Assembly (NCBI GenBank): GCA_024636425.1
Contig: JAGXHB010000075.1
Span: 1-8,108 of the forward strand
Direction: 5' to 3'
Length of the DNA: 8,108 nt
Origin: Roseobacter sp.
Lineage (GTDB): Bacteria > Pseudomonadota > Alphaproteobacteria > Rhodobacterales > Rhodobacteraceae
The notes under the pieces are model-generated. The model did no database searches. It had not been told where the DNA came from and saw nothing but the letters and a program-made list of their open reading frames with translations. This document shows, piece after piece, positions 6,077 to 8,108 of this stretch; position 1 is the first letter of the stretch, and every line of letters starts with the position of its first letter. Both the position numbers and the translations under genes were made by a program.

Positions 6077-8108
6077 TCAGTTATCGTAATACCCACGCCC
6101 ATAGGCCGCATACGAGCCTGAGCCCGCGCCATACCCATAACGCTTCATGCCTCTTTCGTCGATCTGGTTCAATACAAGGCCGGTGATGCGCTGGTTGGAG
6201 TTGTGGAACATGCGCATGGATTCATCGACAAGACTTTGACTGGTGCTGTCCCATTTAACCGTGAACACGATCGCATCAGCGTTTTCCGCGATGATCCGTG
6301 CGTCCGGCACGACCAGGATCGGGGGCGTGTCGATGATGATGAAGTCATACTGCTGCCGCATTTCCTGAATGAACGTCTTGAACGTTTCCGACGAGAAAAT
6401 GTCCGCCGCGTTCACAGTCGTCTTCTCGCCCGCCAGCACGTCGGCTTCGAAACCCTTGGGACGGTGGATGGCATCTGCGAATTTGACATCACCGTTCAGC
6501 ACGCCAGCAATCCCCGTGTGCGGCAAGGTCGGGAAGTATTCATTCAAGGTCCGACGCCGGATATCGCCTTCGACCAGAAGCACCGATTTGTTCAGGCCGG
6601 AGAGGAACTGCGCAAGCGAGAGCGAAACCGTTGTCTTGCCTTCGCCCGGGATGGAAGACGTTGAGACAATGACCTGCGGCTTTTTATCGAGATTAGACAA
6701 CATCAGCGAAGTCCGTAGATTTCGTATCGCTTCGGCCGCGGCAGACGTCGGCTTTTCGGTCAGATATGTCAGGGTATCAAGCCGCTTTCGCGTCGGGATA
6801 AGAGGAAGCTGCCCGATCACGGTGTACCCTGTGTAGTTTTCAAGGTCGGCCGCGGTGCGGAACGTGTTCATCCTGAATTCACGCAGCAACACGATGCCTG
6901 CACCGACCATCGCACCAAGGATCATGGCCAGCGCAAGGATCTGTGCCTTTTTCGGCGCGCTTGGCCCCCCCGGCACCACGGCGCTCGAAAGCAGACGGCT
7001 ATCGGCCTTCTGGATACCCTCTTGGGCCGATGTCTCTTTGAGACGTGTAAGGAAATATTCATACAGCAAGCGGGTCGCTTCTGACTCACGCGTCAGTTGC
7101 TGCAGGGTGATCAGATCTTCGCCCTGGTTTGAGATCTGTTCAGCGAGCTCCTGCTCCGAAGCACGCAGGGCTGCTAACTGCTGGTCGGCCCGCGCAAGAT
7201 CGGTTTCGACGCGCAACACGATCGTGTCGTATCGAAGGTCGAACGCGTCTTGATTGCTTGCGTCTGAGAGGCCGCCATTTGCAATCCGCGCCAGGGCAGC
7301 ATCTGCGGCCAGTTCAAGTTTTTCTTCATTCGTCTGCGCCGCGTTCAGCCGTCCCAGGCGATCCTCCAACGCAGCTTTGCCCAGTTCTGCAGATGTGATC
7401 CTGTCCCGCAAATCCTTGATCTGTCGTTCAAGCGCCTGAAGTCCTTCGATCGAAACCAACTGGGTCTGCGCAGTGAAGTCGGACACTCTTTTTTCTGCCG
7501 TCTCAAGCTCGATCTGAAGCTCCGATACGCGATTGCTCAACCATTCTGTGGCTCTCTCGGTCGCTTCAAACTTAACTTCGATCTGGTTCAGAATATAAAG
7601 TTCGACGATGGTTTCCGCGATCAAAGCGGATTTAACGGGCGATTCGGTTTCAACGGTCACGTTGAACACAAGACTTTGGCGGATATTGGAAACCGAAACC
7701 TTTTCAAGCAAACTTGCGATGACGTTATCGCGTATCTTGTTTTCCTGAAGTTGAGGGTCCAGCGTGGCTCCCTCGGGCGGAACAGAGCTCGGGATGAACG
7801 ATCTAAGCTGGCCCACGATAGACCCGATAAGCGACGGGGTGCGTAGTTCGCCGTTGAATTCAGGGTCATTGATCAAGTTCAGCCGGTCGACAACCTTGCC
7901 CGCCAATCCACGCGACCGCAAAACCTCGACTTCGGTGTTCACTTCGGTTGAGTCTCCCGAAAAGCCACCAACGACAGCTTCCAGATCCACAATGCTGTCT
8001 TGCTTCGTATCCAAAACCACAACTGCGGTAGACCGATAGGTCGGGACCGCAGCAACAAATGCGTAGTACCCGGCAATCAGCAGAAAAATCAAAGTCACCA
8101 GCGCGATA
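6077..8108 (-). CDS. Wzc/ExoP-type polysaccharide co-polymerase with BY-kinase domain, N-terminus cut by window edge
   Basis: An inner-membrane protein controlling chain length and export of exopolysaccharide or capsule, with a fused tyrosine autokinase. The frame stays open to the right edge (codons IALVTLIF precede the GTG at 8098), so only the short cytoplasmic N-terminus is missing. Counting from that GTG codon: first membrane helix about 1-19; Wzz-type region about 20-75; long periplasmic coiled coil about 175-345; GNVR-like segment about 330-375; proline motif (PGGPSAP) and second membrane helix about 385-406. The cytoplasmic kinase follows, with Walker A SSIPGEGKTT (481-490), Walker A' VEGDIRRR (509-516) and Walker B FIIIDTPP (586-593). 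The last 20 residues hold six tyrosines, the usual autophosphorylation cluster. Walker A' has Glu where the family normally has the first Asp of DxD. Phosphorylation state normally governs oligomerisation and polymer export. Polysaccharide genes probably continue beyond the right edge. Confidence 0.96.
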   Translation of the reverse strand, partial: IALVTLIFLLIAGYYAFVAAVPTYRSTAVVVLDTKQDSIVDLEAVVGGFSGDSTEVNTEVEVLRSRGLAGKVVDRLNLINDPEFNGELRTPSLIGSIVGQLRSFIPSSVPPEGATLDPQLQENKIRDNVIASLLEKVSVSNIRQSLVFNVTVETESPVKSALIAETIVELYILNQIEVKFEATERATEWLSNRVSELQIELETAEKRVSDFTAQTQLVSIEGLQALERQIKDLRDRITSAELGKAALEDRLGRLNAAQTNEEKLELAADAALARIANGGLSDASNQDAFDLRYDTIVLRVETDLARADQQLAALRASEQELAEQISNQGEDLITLQQLTRESEATRLLYEYFLTRLKETSAQEGIQKADSRLLSSAVVPGGPSAPKKAQILALAMILGAMVGAGIVLLREFRMNTFRTAADLENYTGYTVIGQLPLIPTRKRLDTLTYLTEKPTSAAAEAIRNLRTSLMLSNLDKKPQVIVSTSSIPGEGKTTVSLSLAQFLSGLNKSVLLVEGDIRRRTLNEYFPTLPHTGIAGVLNGDVKFADAIHRPKGFEADVLAGEKTTVNAADIFSSETFKTFIQEMRQQYDFIIIDTPPILVVPDARIIAENADAIVFTVKWDSTSQSLVDESMRMFHNSNQRITGLVLNQIDERGMKRYGYGAGSGSYAAYGRGYYDN

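Noticed and set aside
8096..8098. GTG at 8098 as the start of the polysaccharide co-polymerase
   Set aside because: It falls inside the first membrane helix and the frame continues to the edge; the true start is outside the window.
1..8108. Search for CRISPR arrays, tRNAs, insertion sequences, attachment sites, toxin-antitoxin or defence genes
   Set aside because: No repeated spacer pattern, tRNA-like fold, terminal inverted repeats or matching protein motifs were seen; the gene content is ordinary chromosomal.

Overview
The window looks like chromosomal DNA of an alphaproteobacterium, most likely of the Rhodobacterales/Roseobacter group. That placement is inferred from the protein styles: the dnaK-dnaJ order, an alphaproteobacterial RadC, and a PstS-like/OmpA fusion protein of a type I associate with Rhodobacteraceae. 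Base composition is moderately GC-rich. I see no rRNA, tRNA, CRISPR array, insertion sequence, integrase or prophage gene. Coding density is high and no stretch over 300 bases lacks a gene.

The left half (1-3366) reads on the + strand. It starts inside dnaK (its last third), followed by dnaJ, a strong UUCG-loop terminator, radC, and a hemerythrin-like HHE protein. DnaK and DnaJ form the core Hsp70 machine. A GC-rich hairpin sits between them and could tune their relative expression. RadC and the hemerythrin-like protein follow as apparently independent housekeeping or accessory genes.

The right half (3368-8108) reads on the - strand and concerns the cell envelope. In transcription order it holds a nearly complete Wzc/ExoP-type polysaccharide co-polymerase with a fused BY-kinase (its extreme N-terminus lies beyond the right edge). 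Next come a membrane-anchored periplasmic protein of unknown function and a secreted fusion of a PstS-like solute-binding domain with an OmpA-type peptidoglycan-binding domain. The last two genes are 18 bases apart and probably co-transcribed. The 120-base gap after wzc leaves it open whether they share its transcript.

The two halves meet tail to tail at 3364-3370, with a single base between opposing stop codons. Most of the content is ordinary. The parts most worth a second look are the unknown-protein plus PstS/OmpA-fusion pair (a possible envelope module with a degenerate phosphate site), the dnaK-dnaJ hairpin, and the atypical Walker A' of the BY-kinase.
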